Shown one piece after another: positions 29,418-41,935 of a DNA stretch of 64,000 bases; positions within the stretch are counted from its first letter, which is position 1, and every line of letters starts with the position of its first letter. This DNA comes from Trema orientale (taxonomy: Eukaryota; Streptophyta; Magnoliopsida; Rosales; Cannabaceae). The stretch spans positions 229,223-293,222 of the forward strand of contig JXTC01000188.1 in assembly GCA_002914845.1 (NCBI GenBank). The letters are read 5' to 3'. The notes beneath the pieces were generated by a model. The model ran no database searches and had not been told where the DNA came from. It was given only the letters and a program-made list of their open reading frames with translations. A program made the position numbers and the translations under genes.

Positions 29418-32400
29418 ATGGTTCTTGGCATAAGATCAAAGGGCAGGAAGAGTGTTGCTGTCCAAGTTGAGTACCTGATCCATGTCCAGGAGATTAAGCC
29501 TTGGCCCTTATCTCAGTCTTCTAAATCAGTTCAGTCTGTGTTGCTTCAATGGGAAAATGGTGATCAAGCTTCTGGGTCCTTCACTTGTGGTGTTGGAGAT
29601 GGGAAGATTGAGTTCACCGAGTCTTTCAGGCTCCCGGTCTTGCTATGCAGGGAGACATCAAGGAAAGGTCCGGCCTATGACAGCTACCAGAAGAATAACT
29701 TAGAGTTTTACTTGTATGAATCTCGAAAGGACAAGGCAATGAAGGGTCAACTCTTGGGATCTGCTGTGATAAATCTTGCAGATTATGGGATTATCAGGGA
29801 AACCACAATCTTAAGCACTCCGTTGAACTGCAAGAAGAGTTTTAAGAACTCGGGCCAACCGCTTCTTTATCTTAATATTCAGCCACTTGGTAATGACAGC
29901 TCCAGCTCTTCACCAAAGAGCAGCTTGTCGAAAGAAGTTTCGCTTGAAAATGCTGAAAGTGAATCGGTCTCGGAAGCAATGGTTGAAGAGAATGATGAAG
30001 AAGCTGAGATCGCCTCTTTTACCGACGATGATAAGGACGATGATGATGTTTCTTCACAATCATCTCGTACTGTTAACTCCTCTGCTTTTGAGAGAACAGT
30101 CGGTTCAACACCTTATAGTGTAAAGGTATGGGATAAATTATTTGGCATTTACATTTTCCTTCGTCAGTGCGGATGTTGGTGTTAGTTCAAGACATCGCAC
30201 TTAAAGAATATATCAGAAATCGGCTTTAGTCTTCCCATTTCTCGAGTCCAATCCATCATTTTCGTTATTAGGACGTGTATGCTTTGAGTGAACCATGTAA
30301 TGATGCAGTAGCAATTTTATTCAAATGGTTGACGGTTATCATGTAGGAAGAATGGTAAATTTTAACTGTGTCCAATCTCATTGGTGTCTTAATTATGCCC
30401 AAGAAAATTCAGTTGCATACTTTTTTACTAAGCTACGTGCATTGAATTGCAGATCCAGCCGGAAATGTTGAGGGATGATGTTGAAAGGAACTTTGGTGAG
30501 GCGACTTCAAGAGCTGAATCTGCAAGCCTAGGTTCAAATCCTCTAGCTAATATGTCCAACCACCCAAAAGAAAATTCATCGGCTTTGTCATCAATAGTCT
30601 ACTCCTCCAATCTCAGCAACTCTGCAAATGATGGTGATGCTTTTACCTATATTCCACAGGATAGACCAGTGTCAATTCTGAAAAAATCGGTAACCCATGG
30701 TGTTAGGCCTTCTTCTACCATGGGCTACCAAGATAGACCACAGAAGCCGGATAATATAAGGGTTGTTGACAGCAGAGGCCAAATGACAGAGTATGGTCAA
30801 GAATCCATGAGGGACAATGTTGTTGCTAACCTTAAGAATAAAGTTGGATCATCAAGTATGTATATTAAGGAGGCGGTGAATGGAAAGCGTACTGATTCTC
30901 TAGCCACAAAAGAGGGTAACAGAAAAGTTTGGAGCCAAAGCAAAAATGTCCAAGAGGAAGCTACACTTGCAGATTCTCTTCTTGGTCCTTCGGGGGACCA
31001 TGGGAACAAAGAGCACCGAGAAGATAATGGACGGAAAGATAATCTCTTAAAGCTGAAAGAATATTCTTTTGATGTCAAACAAGCCTCTAGGTCATCAGAG
31101 GATGCTCGTACAAATGATTCTTCTGCATACAGCAATAGAGATATCGAAGTCCCTAGTAGTATTGTCAAAAATAATAAATTAAAGCATGTTAAGTCTGTTC
31201 AGTTACCCTTTGAGACAGCTAAGAACAACAGACCGTTGGACAATACTGAGCTTATTGAAAAGCCAGAGAGAACTGAAATAACCAAAGATGCCCCTTATGG
31301 TGGGATGACTAATGACACGAGTGTAGAAAAAGAAACCTCAATTTCTGATAGCAAAGGTCAACTGGAGTCTGAAATTGAAATGCTCAAGGAAGAGTTGAGG
31401 GAAGCTGCAGCGGTTGAGGTTGGCCTCTATTCAGTTGTTGCTGAGCATGGAAGCTCCACAAATAAAATACACGCTCCTGCTCGTCGACTTTCGAGATTCT
31501 ATCTTCATGCTTGCAAAGCAGGTTCCAAGGCTAAGAAGGCAAATGCAGCTAGAGCTGCTATTTCTGGATTTATTTTGGTTTCTAAAGCATGTGGAAATGA
31601 TGTTCCGAGGTATTCCAAGATCTATACTTCATGGCATCTTTAAATTACAGAAGTAAAAATCACCACAAATTATTCACTTTGTCATGGACCAGATGGCCCG
31701 ACAAGATGTGGACCTTTAAGATTGAATTCTATAAATTAGATTGCGCTCATGTCGTGATCATGACACTTCATAAATGGGATACTGCTAGAAAGTCTTAGTA
31801 TTCCTGGTTTATTAGCCCTTTTTTATGGACCGATTGACTTTTAGATACTTTTCGGGATATGAAAATACTCCTATGTGATGGTTGACATTTGTTGAATGTT
31901 GCTTTATCCATTAACAGGTTGACTTTCTGGTTATCGAATTCTATTGTGTTAAGAGCTATTGTCAACCAGACTGTTGTGAAACAGCAACATTCTGGTGGCC
32001 CACTCATTAAAACAAATGGTGGTGGAAAGTTCTCAAGCGAGGGGCTTACACTGGGACAGAATGGGTATCCTCCTCACAGAGAAGAGAAGAATGATAAAAA
32101 AGAAATTTCCGACAATTGGGATGACCCGCAAACATTTCTGATTGCATTGGAAAAGTTTGAATCTTGGATCTTCTCTCGCATTGTAGAGTCTGTGTGGTGG
32201 CAGGTCAATCCGTATTTCTTTATCTTCATCACTTTTTATTTACTGCATATGATTTATTGGTTGGAAGCATTACCCAAATCTGAGCCTTTTTCATCAAGGC
32301 TGATGCCGTTTCTTGCGTTCTCTCTCCAGACGATGACTCCGCATATGCAGCCTGCTGCTGCAAAGGGTTCAAGCTCAAGGAAAGCTTATGGAAGAAAGCA

Positions 32401-34155
32401 TGGTTTCGGTGATCATGAACAGGGTAATTTCTCTATCGAGCTATGGAAGAAGGCCTTCAAAGATGCATGTCAAAGGCTTTGTCCTGCTCGAGCTGGGGGG
32501 CATGAATGTGGCTGCTTGCCTGTCCTAGCTCGCTTGGTATGTTTATCAGATCTTTTTTTCTTTTTTTCCCTGCTATGTGTGTGTACAGTGTTGAGCTTCT
32601 AAATTAACACAGAAACTTCTTAAGCAATGCCGTCTTTAAGGAACACACACTTAACTATTTATGTATGGAGTGTTTCAAATATATTAGAAAAACAGCTGGT
32701 TAACACATCTTCAGCATGGACCAAAAATCTAGATATTTGTTAGAAGATCTTCATTGTCATTCTGCATCTATGAAAATGCACTTTGACAATTTTGTTACCT
32801 ATTATGTTTAAGGTTATGGAGCAGATGGTGGATAGACTAGATGTGGCAATGTTCAATGCTATTCTTCGTGAAAATGCAGAAGAGATGCCAACAGATCCTG
32901 TATCTGACCCTATAAGTGATTCTAAGGTTCTCCCAATTCCAGCTGGAAGATCAAGCTTTGGGGCTGGTGCACAGCTAAAGAATGCAGTGAGTATAGGCGC
33001 CTTCTTGTGTGAGGTTATTTTGACATGGTTGTCTTATACGATGTAATACATAGGCTCTTCTTTTCTAGTTTGAGATCATTTTGACCATTTCTTCTTTGTT
33101 TAAAATGTCCCACTACATCTTTTTCTTCTCCTTTGATATGTATTTTATAAGCAAAGGAAAATCATCGAGTGTTCCTGGCTTCCTGCTTTATTTTAATGGT
33201 GGCAGTGATTGTTTCATGTCCTTATATCTGCAGATCGGGAGTTGGTCCAGGTGCCTTGCTGATATATTTGACATTGATGATGCTCCTGATGATGAGAGTG
33301 TAACCAATGATGAAGATAGACCGGAGTTTCAAACATCCTTTAAGGCTTTCCGTCTTCTAAATGCTCTGAGTGACCTCATGATGATTCCATTTGAAATGCT
33401 TGCAGATAAGTCCATTCGAAAGGAGGTATAATCTTGATTTTGCTCGGTATATAGTTTCAAAGTTGATTTTACAAAGTTTTGTCTTCTTTTTCCCTTTAAT
33501 CTCAACACTGTTTATTACTTCTTCGAAGGTATGCCCCACACTTAGTGCACCATTGATCAAGATGGTCCTCTACAATTTTGTCCCAGACGAGTTTTGTCCT
33601 AACCCCATTCCCGAGGCAGTTCTTGAGGCTTTGGATTCAGAGGTAAGTCTTTCGCCAAGAAGCGAAATATCTTTGCAAATATACACATATTTGGTCTTGT
33701 TTACTATCCTGCATTTCTGTCGAAATACCAAGACTTGTTTGACGTGATTAATCTTTTCATTACTCTTAGCTGCCTATGAAAACAAAAGCCCTCGAGGAAA
33801 AAAAATTGAAATCATTTGTACTGATCTATGTTGCGTCTTTTCCCCCCAAATTTAGGATAATTCCGAGAATGGGGAAGAATCTTTAACGAGTTTCCCATTC
33901 ACTGCAAATCCTACGTTCTATTCTCCACCTTCAGCTGCTTCACAAACAGGCATCATAGGAGAGACAGGAAATCAGACTCTACTGAGGAGTGGATCATCAG
34001 TCCTTAAAAAATCATACACTAGTGACGATGAGCTTGATGAGTTGGATTCACCGATTACTTCTATAATCAAAGACAATTTCCAGCAAAAAAGAAAGGGTGA
34101 TCTACAAGTAGTTAGATATCAACTTCTCCGAGAAGTATGGAAGGACAGCGAATAA
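29418..34155 (+). CDS. NT-type C2 / dilute-like domain protein (8 exons, 1045 aa)
   Basis: Exons: 29418-30125, 30453-31609, 31918-32203, 32330-32536, 32813-32986, 33234-33425, 33529-33642, 33856-34155; total 3138 nt, phase consistent throughout. Start AACCATGG is a good context. Residues 1-160 look like the EEIG1/EHBP1 N-terminal C2 domain (VQVEYLIHVQEIKPWP ... FRLPVLLCRET), expected to contact membranes. An acidic, serine-rich disordered stretch follows (DDDKDDDDVSSQSS). Exon 2 ends with a short coiled coil (ESEIEMLKEELREAAAVE) and RRLSRFYLHACKAGSKAKK. The later exons (FWLSNSIVLRAIVNQ, IFSRIVESVWWQ, SWSRCLADIFDI, CPTLSAPLIKMVLYNF) match a dilute/myosin-V-tail-like region. The protein may link membranes to cytoskeletal motors; this is inference. 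Arabidopsis relatives carry the old label gar2-related. Confidence 0.9.
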
Positions 34156-34908
34156 TCATAGCCATATTTTGTATAGACCATTCTTGTATTTCAGGCACAT
34201 GGGCGGGGATGTGTTGTATTTTTCGTTGTACAAATTTTGTGTATTTATAGTACTATAAGGATTTTCATATTGACAGTTCAGAGCTGTAAATACCGGTTTT
34301 AAGCTGGATTTTTTTATTGGCCGAGTGGTCCAAAATCTCCAGTACTTCATATATATTTGAAGCATACATGCAGATTTCCCAATCATGAAGTAACTTAATA
34401 TGAAGCATATTAATCTAAATCGACTTCCAATCAGAAAGGGCCTAAATGCTACTAGAAAGTCGTAGTGTAACGTTGTTAAAACAAAATGCAGTGATGAATA
34501 ATGATAGATGGACAAGCCGTGAGAGAGCCAAAAGATCAAAAACAGAGAGAGAGAGAGAGAGAGACAATTTGATCCAAGATCATTTATTACTTGTTCCCAA
34601 TCATGCGGGTAGTTTCCAATATCTGATGAATATAAAAACCAACACCATAGAATCCAGTCAGTTGTACCATTTCGAGAGGCACAATAGAAAACAGTTCAAT
34701 AATCTGAATCTGACCAAGTCATGTATAAACTATCCATTCACCTTTGCTTGCACCTGCCAATACACACAAAAATTTCAGAGACATCAACATCACTAACCAA
34801 CTATGAAGCCATCCTCATAAGTTGAGGGTGAAATACTGAAGCCTCATAGTGTGCTTCTGATACATTCCCTTTTGTTGAAAAATAAGAGCTATTGTGAATC
34901 ACAAGAGC
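34156..34908. other. Convergent 3' intergenic space with (GA)n
   Basis: The NT-C2 gene and the OTU gene end towards each other here. A GA microsatellite lies at about 34545-34564. No gene is seen; the interval should hold both polyadenylation regions. Confidence 0.5.
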
Positions 34909-36962
34909 TTACAGCTTGGATTTTGCACCACCAGTTGGACTCCGCAGTGCATCGTAGTGTCCATAACCGTTATAAAGTACGCGGATAGGGTTATCTTTAC
35001 CGTACTCCTGACCATATTCAGCTATGATCTTGAGGTCACCAGAATTATTGTCTCGCATATAAACAGTGATTGGCATCCTAGAAATGGATGAATCTTAGTA
35101 AAATAAGATGGGCATAGATAGTCATTGCAAAATTAACAGGATTTGTCAATTTACAGACATTTTGGCCTTAATTGCTTACAAAACAATTGCTTTTTTGAAC
35201 TAGTATAAGAGCTTGAAGCTTAGGATTAATGAAAACCAATTTTGTATTTTCTAATCATGAGAAGTTACTCTAAATCCACAGCGATAATGGTTTGACAGAG
35301 ATCTTAGCCACACCAGTCATAGGCATGTAATTACCAAAGAAGTTTCCACCAACCACATAATTCATAGTTTATACAGATATAACAACAATGTTAAGGGAGA
35401 GGAATTACTGTAGAACATGTGAGGACATGAGCAACTCAGGCTCGCCTCCCCAACTATGAGGTTGTCGCATATGAACAACGTAGGTCTCAAAATCATCTTC
35501 AAGAAACCTGTCAATAAGTAGAGACAATATTTGCCAAAATGAGGAGTTGAAGATTTTTAAAGTGTCTGTAAATATGCAAATACGGGATTGAATGACTATT
35601 CTAAGTACATAGCAAAGACACAACAGTTCCCCTTCAACAATTTATTTTTGTCACATCTTCTTCATTCCCTTTTCCAACAAGCAATTGCAAAATGGATCAA
35701 AATCATATAATAATTATAGAACCTTCTATGAGAACTAACCATTCAGTGTCTGCCCGCCTCTTAATAAATTCGTCTGCAACCTGTCCAGGCCAAGTATAAG
35801 ATTCTCTAACGGCTTTAGAACATAATAAGGGGGAAAAATTTTGACAAAACAAGTGACCCTGAATAAATAAACACTACAAGAAGATGGTAAACACGGCAAA
35901 AGCAATTGACGGTGAACAATTTATTTGAAAGTTTATTTCTTTTTGCTTGATCAAACAGTTGTTCAGGAATTAGCTAACACAATCAAGCAATATTCCTATA
36001 AACTAAATGTCTCACTTCAAATCAGAAAATTCAACAGAAAATGAGAAAAATGTAGAAGTTGAAGTACACTAAAAAAAGGATGTATCCTTGTGAATTTGGA
36101 AAAGGAAAATTTGAGTTCGTTTCGTACTTTAGCTCTGAGCTCATCTGCAAGTTCTCTCTGAAGGCTCTCACTTGGAGATGGCTTCCCTGTTCTTAGGCAA
36201 GCACCATGAACCACGGACCGGAACAAACATCTTCCATCACCAGGTATCCCTGTTCCACAAAAACTTAAACTATTTCACCATAACCATCAGTATTACATTG
36301 ACATAACTTTGAGAACGGGGCAAAAAAAATTTGGGAGTTAGTATCATAAAGGTACCCTCTCTTTGCAAAAAGGCAGAATTGATATAACACCTTTGTATAA
36401 GGTCTCAAGCCTTTTACAACCTTTTACATTAATTATGGAAAACAAAAAAAAATAAAAAAAAAAATAAATGAAAATAATGAGAGGTAGCAAACGAACCAAA
36501 GCCATAATCCATACTGATGAACAAAGTTCCCCTAATGGAAAGAACTAAATCCACAAAACTCAGCTATGGTTAAAGCCTACCAAGGCAATGATAAACCAAA
36601 AGGTGCAAAGCCCAAGTTGCAAGGTAAGAATCAACCAAACACCAAGCTTATAAACATGAAGAAAAGTATATAAATTCATAACCAGCCATTTAATTTCACT
36701 AAGGTAAATACTAGGAAAAGTAAAGAAAAGGAAAGCAGTTAAAATAGAAAACTTGATTCTTCTTCTCTACATGTCAACAAAAAAATGCAACCAATCAAAA
36801 CACAAATTTAGAAACTTTCTTTCAATTTCTCCTTCTTGTTGTTCTTCATTTTGGGTTCAGATTTTTTGAGCAAACTGGGAGAATTCTAGGGGGCAAACAA
36901 GACATACAAATTGTTGGTAATTTAAAGGAGTCGTTACCAAGCGGAGTTTCTGGTTTCGGCAT
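34909..36962 (-). CDS. OTU-domain deubiquitinase, short form (5 exons, 151 aa)
   Basis: Cysteine protease of the ovarian-tumour family, expected to cleave ubiquitin chains. Exons: 36938-36962, 36128-36249, 35740-35780, 35409-35507, 34909-35077; 456 nt with consistent phase. The first exon is only 25 nt (MPKPETPLG); an in-frame TGA lies about 60 nt upstream with no other in-frame ATG between, supporting this start. The catalytic Asp and Cys sit in GIPGDGRCLFRSV (Asp13, Cys16) and the catalytic His in YGHYDAL (His136). EWFLEDDFETYV, WGGEPELLMSSHVL and IAEYGQEYGKDNPIRVLY are family blocks close to Arabidopsis OTU4 (At3g57810, from memory). It is a bare OTU domain without the long N-terminus of the full-length Arabidopsis form. 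An alternative upstream first exon cannot be excluded. Confidence 0.88.
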
Positions 36963-37871
36963 TATTCGAAAATGGAATAGAGAAGAAAAACCATCAATAT
37001 GATGAAATCATAGGAACCCCATAAGCAAATAGCTACTTATCAATGCAAACAAAACTTTCAGTTCATCGGAATGAAAGATTACCATGAAAGACCACCAATT
37101 TGAGATTGAGACCTCAAGTGCCCAGAAAAGCTTTTGCTCCATCTATGGTGTGATTGTGACAGCCAGGACCAAAGAATCAAATTCCATAACTTTTTCCTTT
37201 TCTCAACTGCGAGAGGCCAGGGGTCGAACTAGAGAGAATACTCTTATCTCTCTCTCTCTCTCACACACACACACGAAGATGAATTGGCACACGTGTCAAG
37301 CTCTTAGGATTACCATTATTTAGAGTGCTGCATGAACTCAAAACCCATTTCAGCCCCTTGAAAAGAGAGAATATTCAGAACCCCTTTATAGAACAACTTA
37401 ACCACGTCGTGTGCCCCAAAATAGCCAACTGTACGGTCCCGCCGAAATTTGTACCAGAAACTCCCTTCTTTTCCTATAATCAGCTCTTTTTCCACATTTA
37501 GATTAACTAAAAAAGACTAATCATTTATTTCAAAGAGAAAATGCCTCTTGGGTCGTTTCAATTTTTGATATTGGGTTCTTGGGCATCTTTTTTTTGTGCT
37601 GAAGCCTGAAGGTATATGTAATTCTCACCCTTCCAGAAAGACACTTCTTTACTTTTAAAGAATCTGAAAATTGTACCTTTTTTTTTTCTTTTTTCTTTGT
37701 GGGCATCTCTGATTTTTGGCTATCACTTCCCTTTTAACCGTTGCTAATTTTGTTTTGATATGTTTCCTAATCCTTCATAGAGTCAATATATTTGACTTTT
37801 GATTAGATAATTAGATACAGAAATGTGATATATGCTCTATAACTTTCTCAGGAATCAGCAGCAAAGCCAGA
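36963..37871. promoter_or_regulatory. Divergent intergenic region between OTU and 37.9 kb genes
   Basis: The OTU gene runs left and the next gene right, so both promoters should lie here. A (TC)n(AC)n microsatellite is at 37247-37274. A CAG acceptor-like TTTCTCAG at about 37852 may close a leader intron of the right-hand gene. No TATA box was convincingly assigned. Confidence 0.45.
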
Positions 37872-38759
37872 ATGAGTACAAGAAGGCGTCCATTACACAC
37901 GTGTGGTGTTTCATTCTTAATTATAGCTCACAGAACCTGTGAGGTTGCCCAAGGTGTAGGTGAACCATTAGGCTCAACGGCAAAAAGGGTGGTCAAAATA
38001 GCCTCATTTGCCACCCCATTTCTCTACGCCTTGCAATATCAATGGCTTGCAGTCCTCTCTTTTATTGACGATTTTATCCTCGCAGCTGAGGACATGGTAG
38101 AGAGATTTTTCCCTCCATCAAAACATGTCTTCAATAATATTGATCACATTGTCCAAGTCACAGAAACTCTACCCGGAAAATTCGATTACGCGGTGACAAC
38201 ATTCCCTACCATTGTCCGCCAAGTCCCTTTTCTAGATTGGTTATTGGTGCACATTATCTCATTGCTGAAACTTTCTATCACCACATTGACTCAGTGGGGG
38301 TCTCAAGATACAAGAGAGAAGGACATTGTGGTCAATATAAACTGCGAAGACCGCGACGACTACGACGAATTCGTATCCGCTAACGAAGATGACCACTCAA
38401 CAAACTCCCCTGTCCATGTTGATAGTGAGAGTACTATCAAGGATGACTTTCCTCCTGTATCTGAATCCCAGGAAGCCGAAACTGAGATAGCTTCCGTGAA
38501 TGTCAAAGCAGATGGCTTGAAGAGTAGTTACAAAGACGTTTTAGAAAAGGGCACCACAGAAGACAAAGAACAGCATGGAAAGAAAGAAGAAACTATGGAG
38601 AGTCAGAAAAGGGAGAAAACAAGAGCTGACAAAAGAGACGAAAGCCATAAGAATGATCCAATATTAGCTTTGTTCGAGTCAGGATGGCTTATGAGACGTG
38701 GAACAAAAGGAAAAGAAAGCTCAGGTTCTGGTTCTGGTTCTGTCCCTAAAGCGCTATAA
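37872..38759 (+). CDS. Plant protein of unknown function, weakly REF/SRPP-like (295 aa)
   Basis: One uninterrupted frame from ATG to TAA. Residues 1-135 are conserved-looking and partly hydrophobic (ASFATPFLYALQYQWLAVLSFIDD, DWLLVHIISLLKLSI) with PPSKHVFNNIDHIV between. From about residue 150 it is acidic and charged (CEDRDDYDEFVSANEDD, then lysine/glutamate-rich), probably disordered. The C-terminus is a Gly-Ser run (SSGSGSGSVPKAL). The placing of a buried helix pair, a proline kink and GPL-like residues before it recalls rubber elongation factor/SRPP proteins of lipid droplets, but the likeness is faint and I do not assign the family. No motif of an enzyme is seen. Confidence 0.7.
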   Translation: MSTRRRPLHTCGVSFLIIAHRTCEVAQGVGEPLGSTAKRVVKIASFATPFLYALQYQWLAVLSFIDDFILAAEDMVERFFPPSKHVFNNIDHIVQVTETLPGKFDYAVTTFPTIVRQVPFLDWLLVHIISLLKLSITTLTQWGSQDTREKDIVVNINCEDRDDYDEFVSANEDDHSTNSPVHVDSESTIKDDFPPVSESQEAETEIASVNVKADGLKSSYKDVLEKGTTEDKEQHGKKEETMESQKREKTRADKRDESHKNDPILALFESGWLMRRGTKGKESSGSGSGSVPKAL

Positions 38760-41368
38760 AAGACAGCAAAAAGCAACATTAGTACCAAAAAACAAAGGCG
38801 TTTCAATATAAATGTATTTGCTGTGTGTGTGTGTATATATATATATTAATATGTTTTGAGTGTGATTGTGTATATTTTAATGACCGCATGTGGTATGGCT
38901 GTCAATATTTGTATAGCAATACTTTGATGTAAAAATCTTCTTTTGTTTTCCTTTTTGTGGTTAAACAACGTTACTTATTTTTGTCCCTTTGATGTAAGTG
39001 AGTGCGAGTTCGGGTTGTCTTGCTGGATTTCAAATATTAATTAATGTATTCATTGGGTCTCAACTCTCAACCTTAGCGGTTTTCTTTTTAAAAAATTACC
39101 ACAACTGCTATGAATCTAATAAAATTCACCAAAACTGTTCAAACTAAATTCCTCATAAAATAGGATTTTAATTTTCCCAAAGCCCGGCAATAAGAAGAAG
39201 AACGCCTAAGTTTTTTAATTTACGTATAACAAACCTCGTGAAGATGAGTAGGGTTTCTTGGGGCCGCAAACAGCAAAGATCAATGGCGATGGTGATGTCG
39301 ATTTCAGGGATTCTTAGGGCTTGAATTGAAAAAAGTTACCGAAATGGTTCTGTTTGTGTGGCCATGTAATCCCATAATTTTAATTCATTTCTTTTATTTG
39401 TTTTTTATTTAAGTAATATATTCGGTTATAGAAATTTTATTAGATTAAATTACTACCCCATAATCAATTTTGGTCTTATGATATTGCTGTTTTGATTTTT
39501 AGCACCGACAAGCAAGTTTCATTTGGTTTCTGCTTTTTTAATTTTCCGTTTTTCCATGTTTTCAAAAGTCCATGTCAACTAATTACTTTTAAAACTTAGA
39601 TTTGCATGTGTTACTTTTAAATCTCATCTTTTCTTAAAAAAAAAGAGTAGAAGTTTAAATAAGCTTTTTATCGATCAAACAAATTCTGTATCTTATTTGC
39701 ATTTGATTTTTTTATTTTCTTTCATCAGTTTTAACTGTTTTCTTGTACACAAGGACAAAACGTTCTACTCTTTTAAAAGTTCATCATCAAACCATTTTCA
39801 GGGAAGCGGTTATGAAAAAATGCTATCCATATTCTACATCATCAACCCATAGAAGTATTAAAATTTTCTTTTTCCTTCGACTTAAAGTAATACCCAAATA
39901 GAATATTCTCTATGTTTATAACACGATCTATCACCTAGAATAAAAATATATATGTGTACAAAGTCTCAATCTCATCCATTAGATTTGGTCTTGATTTTGT
40001 TGTCCGATATAAGTTCGAGTCAGATGTACTTTTCTCGTGTTCACCATGAAAGCATTCCTGAACGAATTTTGAAGCCATTATAATATAGTCTCCCTATATT
40101 GGGATGTTCTTTATCTCCCCTCGATGTGACTTTCTACGATGGGATTTTTATATCTCCCCACGATGGGACGTTTATATCTCCCCATGATGGGACTTTTAAT
40201 AACTTCCAATGATCTGGAGAAAAGGGTGAAATGTTTTGATCTTCTTGAAGCAAAAAAAAGTGAGAACTAACTAATGGCAAAACAGATTGTCTGTTGTTCA
40301 AGTGTCCCCCAATTTTTGTAAGTATTTCTTTAACTTCAATTCTAGTGAAAGTTACTATAATTATTTGTTTCGTTTATTTCTTTTATTTTGCTCCCAATAA
40401 ACACCTCTCATTTTTTAATGTTCTTACTATTCCTGAATTTGTAATTAGATACTAGTTTTGAGTTTTCCTTTTGATTTTCTTAGAACTTCGGTACCGCATA
40501 CAACATGATGATATATCTCTCATGAATTGGCTATTTGGAATATTAATAGGGGATACTTTTCTTATATCCCGTCATTTTATAGGTAGTACAATTTTAGAAA
40601 TTATAATTTGCATGATCTTTAGATAATTGTAGTTTTATGTGTTTATAATGAGTTTATAGATATGACAAATTCTAATGATTAATAAGACTATTTGCAAGAT
40701 TTTTGATAGAATACGGAGGTCGGAGTTGACTATTAAAATAGTGTCTTTCCTTTTCTTATTAATTGGATTTTTTTTTTGAGAAAAAAAGAAGAAGAAGACC
40801 GAAGGAGGGAGTTGTGTAGTTCTCCCCCTTCGGAAAGCTGCTCTACACTACATGTGTTTGCATCTACTGAAGAGCAATAAAGTTCGCGGATATCTGGTAC
40901 TCTTGCTCACAATTCAAGAAAGATGCTCATGGTAGTTATGTTATAAATGTTAGACGAGGAGGCTTCATGAGTTGGGATTCTCCTATAAGGTGAGGAATGT
41001 TGGCCTAAAATCTCCTATTTTAGGAGTCGAATGCATTGACGACGGTATACTGTTGTTGGGTGCATTTAGCTTTTTTTCTTTTTTTCCTAATATCGTGGTC
41101 ATCCCTTTATATTTAGTTTGGCTATGATAATTAGAGGAGTGGAGAATTAGCTTATATTTTGGAGGAATCATTTCTGTTTCTTCCATTACAAATTGTTATT
41201 GTAAACAACACCTTTTATAATAACAGTTTTGTTTGACCTCAAAAAAAAAAAAAAACTCTCAACCTTGAATATCTCAACCAAAAAAAAAAAAAAAAAAAGT
41301 TGAAAGCCACTACATCACCGACTGAAACAAACCACCGTTTCGAAAGGATTGCCTACCTGTATAAGCAG
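38760..41368. other. Gene-free interval with small repeats
   Basis: Contains a GT/AT microsatellite (38822-38848), a 24-bp minisatellite (40112-40202), a hairpin at 40799-40834 and poly(A) tracts at 41239-41298. No open frame with family resemblance was found. Confidence 0.5.
40112..40202. repeat. 24-bp minisatellite, about 3.5 copies
   Basis: Unit ATCTCCCCACGATGGGACGT plus TTAT is repeated with small changes (ATCTCCCCTCGATG, ATCTCCCCACGATG, ATCTCCCCATGATG). Each unit holds CCCC/GGG able to pair within the unit. Confidence 0.8.
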
Positions 41369-41429
41369 AATCCCACATCGACCCCGTATGTGAAAAATAA
41401 GGACAATCACAGAGTTGCATGCAGAGGGG

Positions 41430-41730
41430 CTCATTGAAACGACGGCATTCATATATTTACGACGCTAATTGGGTGAACGGCATCATCTAAAAAACGACAA
41501 GAAACAGTAACATTATGTCTATGACACAACTGATGAAACGACAATAAATAATTTGGGAGAGCGGCGTCCTCTTAAAAAACGACAATGCGTTAGTAACATT
41601 ATGAGTCTGTCTCTCTACGACACAAACGATAAAACGACAATAGATACTAATCCCATCAATTAAAATCTAAAAATGGAACGACATTAAGGACATCATTTTA
41701 AACAAATGACAAGATCTAGTAACACGACAA
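41430..41730. repeat. Cluster of ACGACA words, left of U1 gene
   Basis: AAACGAC(A/G) occurs about ten times in 300 bp in one orientation, for example at about 41438, 41461, 41494, 41536, 41578 and 41633, with spacers of about 15-45 bp that are not themselves repeated. A second cluster lies at 43070-43290. Confidence 0.6.
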
Positions 41731-41872
41731 TAGAAGACGGACCGTATAGAGAAAATTTAGAAAAGTCGGTCAACATTTCTATATTAAACTCAATATTCAG
41801 CCCAAATTAACTAGACACTATTATTACTGCTAGTTACAACGCCCAAATATGAAAATCCTGACTTATAACTAA

Positions 41873-41934
41873 TGGGCCAGTTTTCAGGCCCAAATAAGCA
41901 AAGTGGGCCAGTTTTCAGGCCCAAATAAGCAAAG
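41873..41934. repeat. 31-bp perfect tandem duplication downstream of U1
   Basis: TGGGCCAGTTTTCAGGCCCA followed by AATAAGCAAAG occurs twice exactly (41873-41903, 41904-41934). Each unit contains the inverted pair TGGGCC/GGCCCA, which are also site II motifs. It begins about 18 bp beyond the U1 3' end. Confidence 0.9.
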
Positions 41935-41935
41935 C

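Noticed and set aside
37872..38759. Firm assignment to REF/SRPP family
   Set aside because: The likeness rests on general hydrophobic pattern only; no diagnostic motif could be confirmed by eye.
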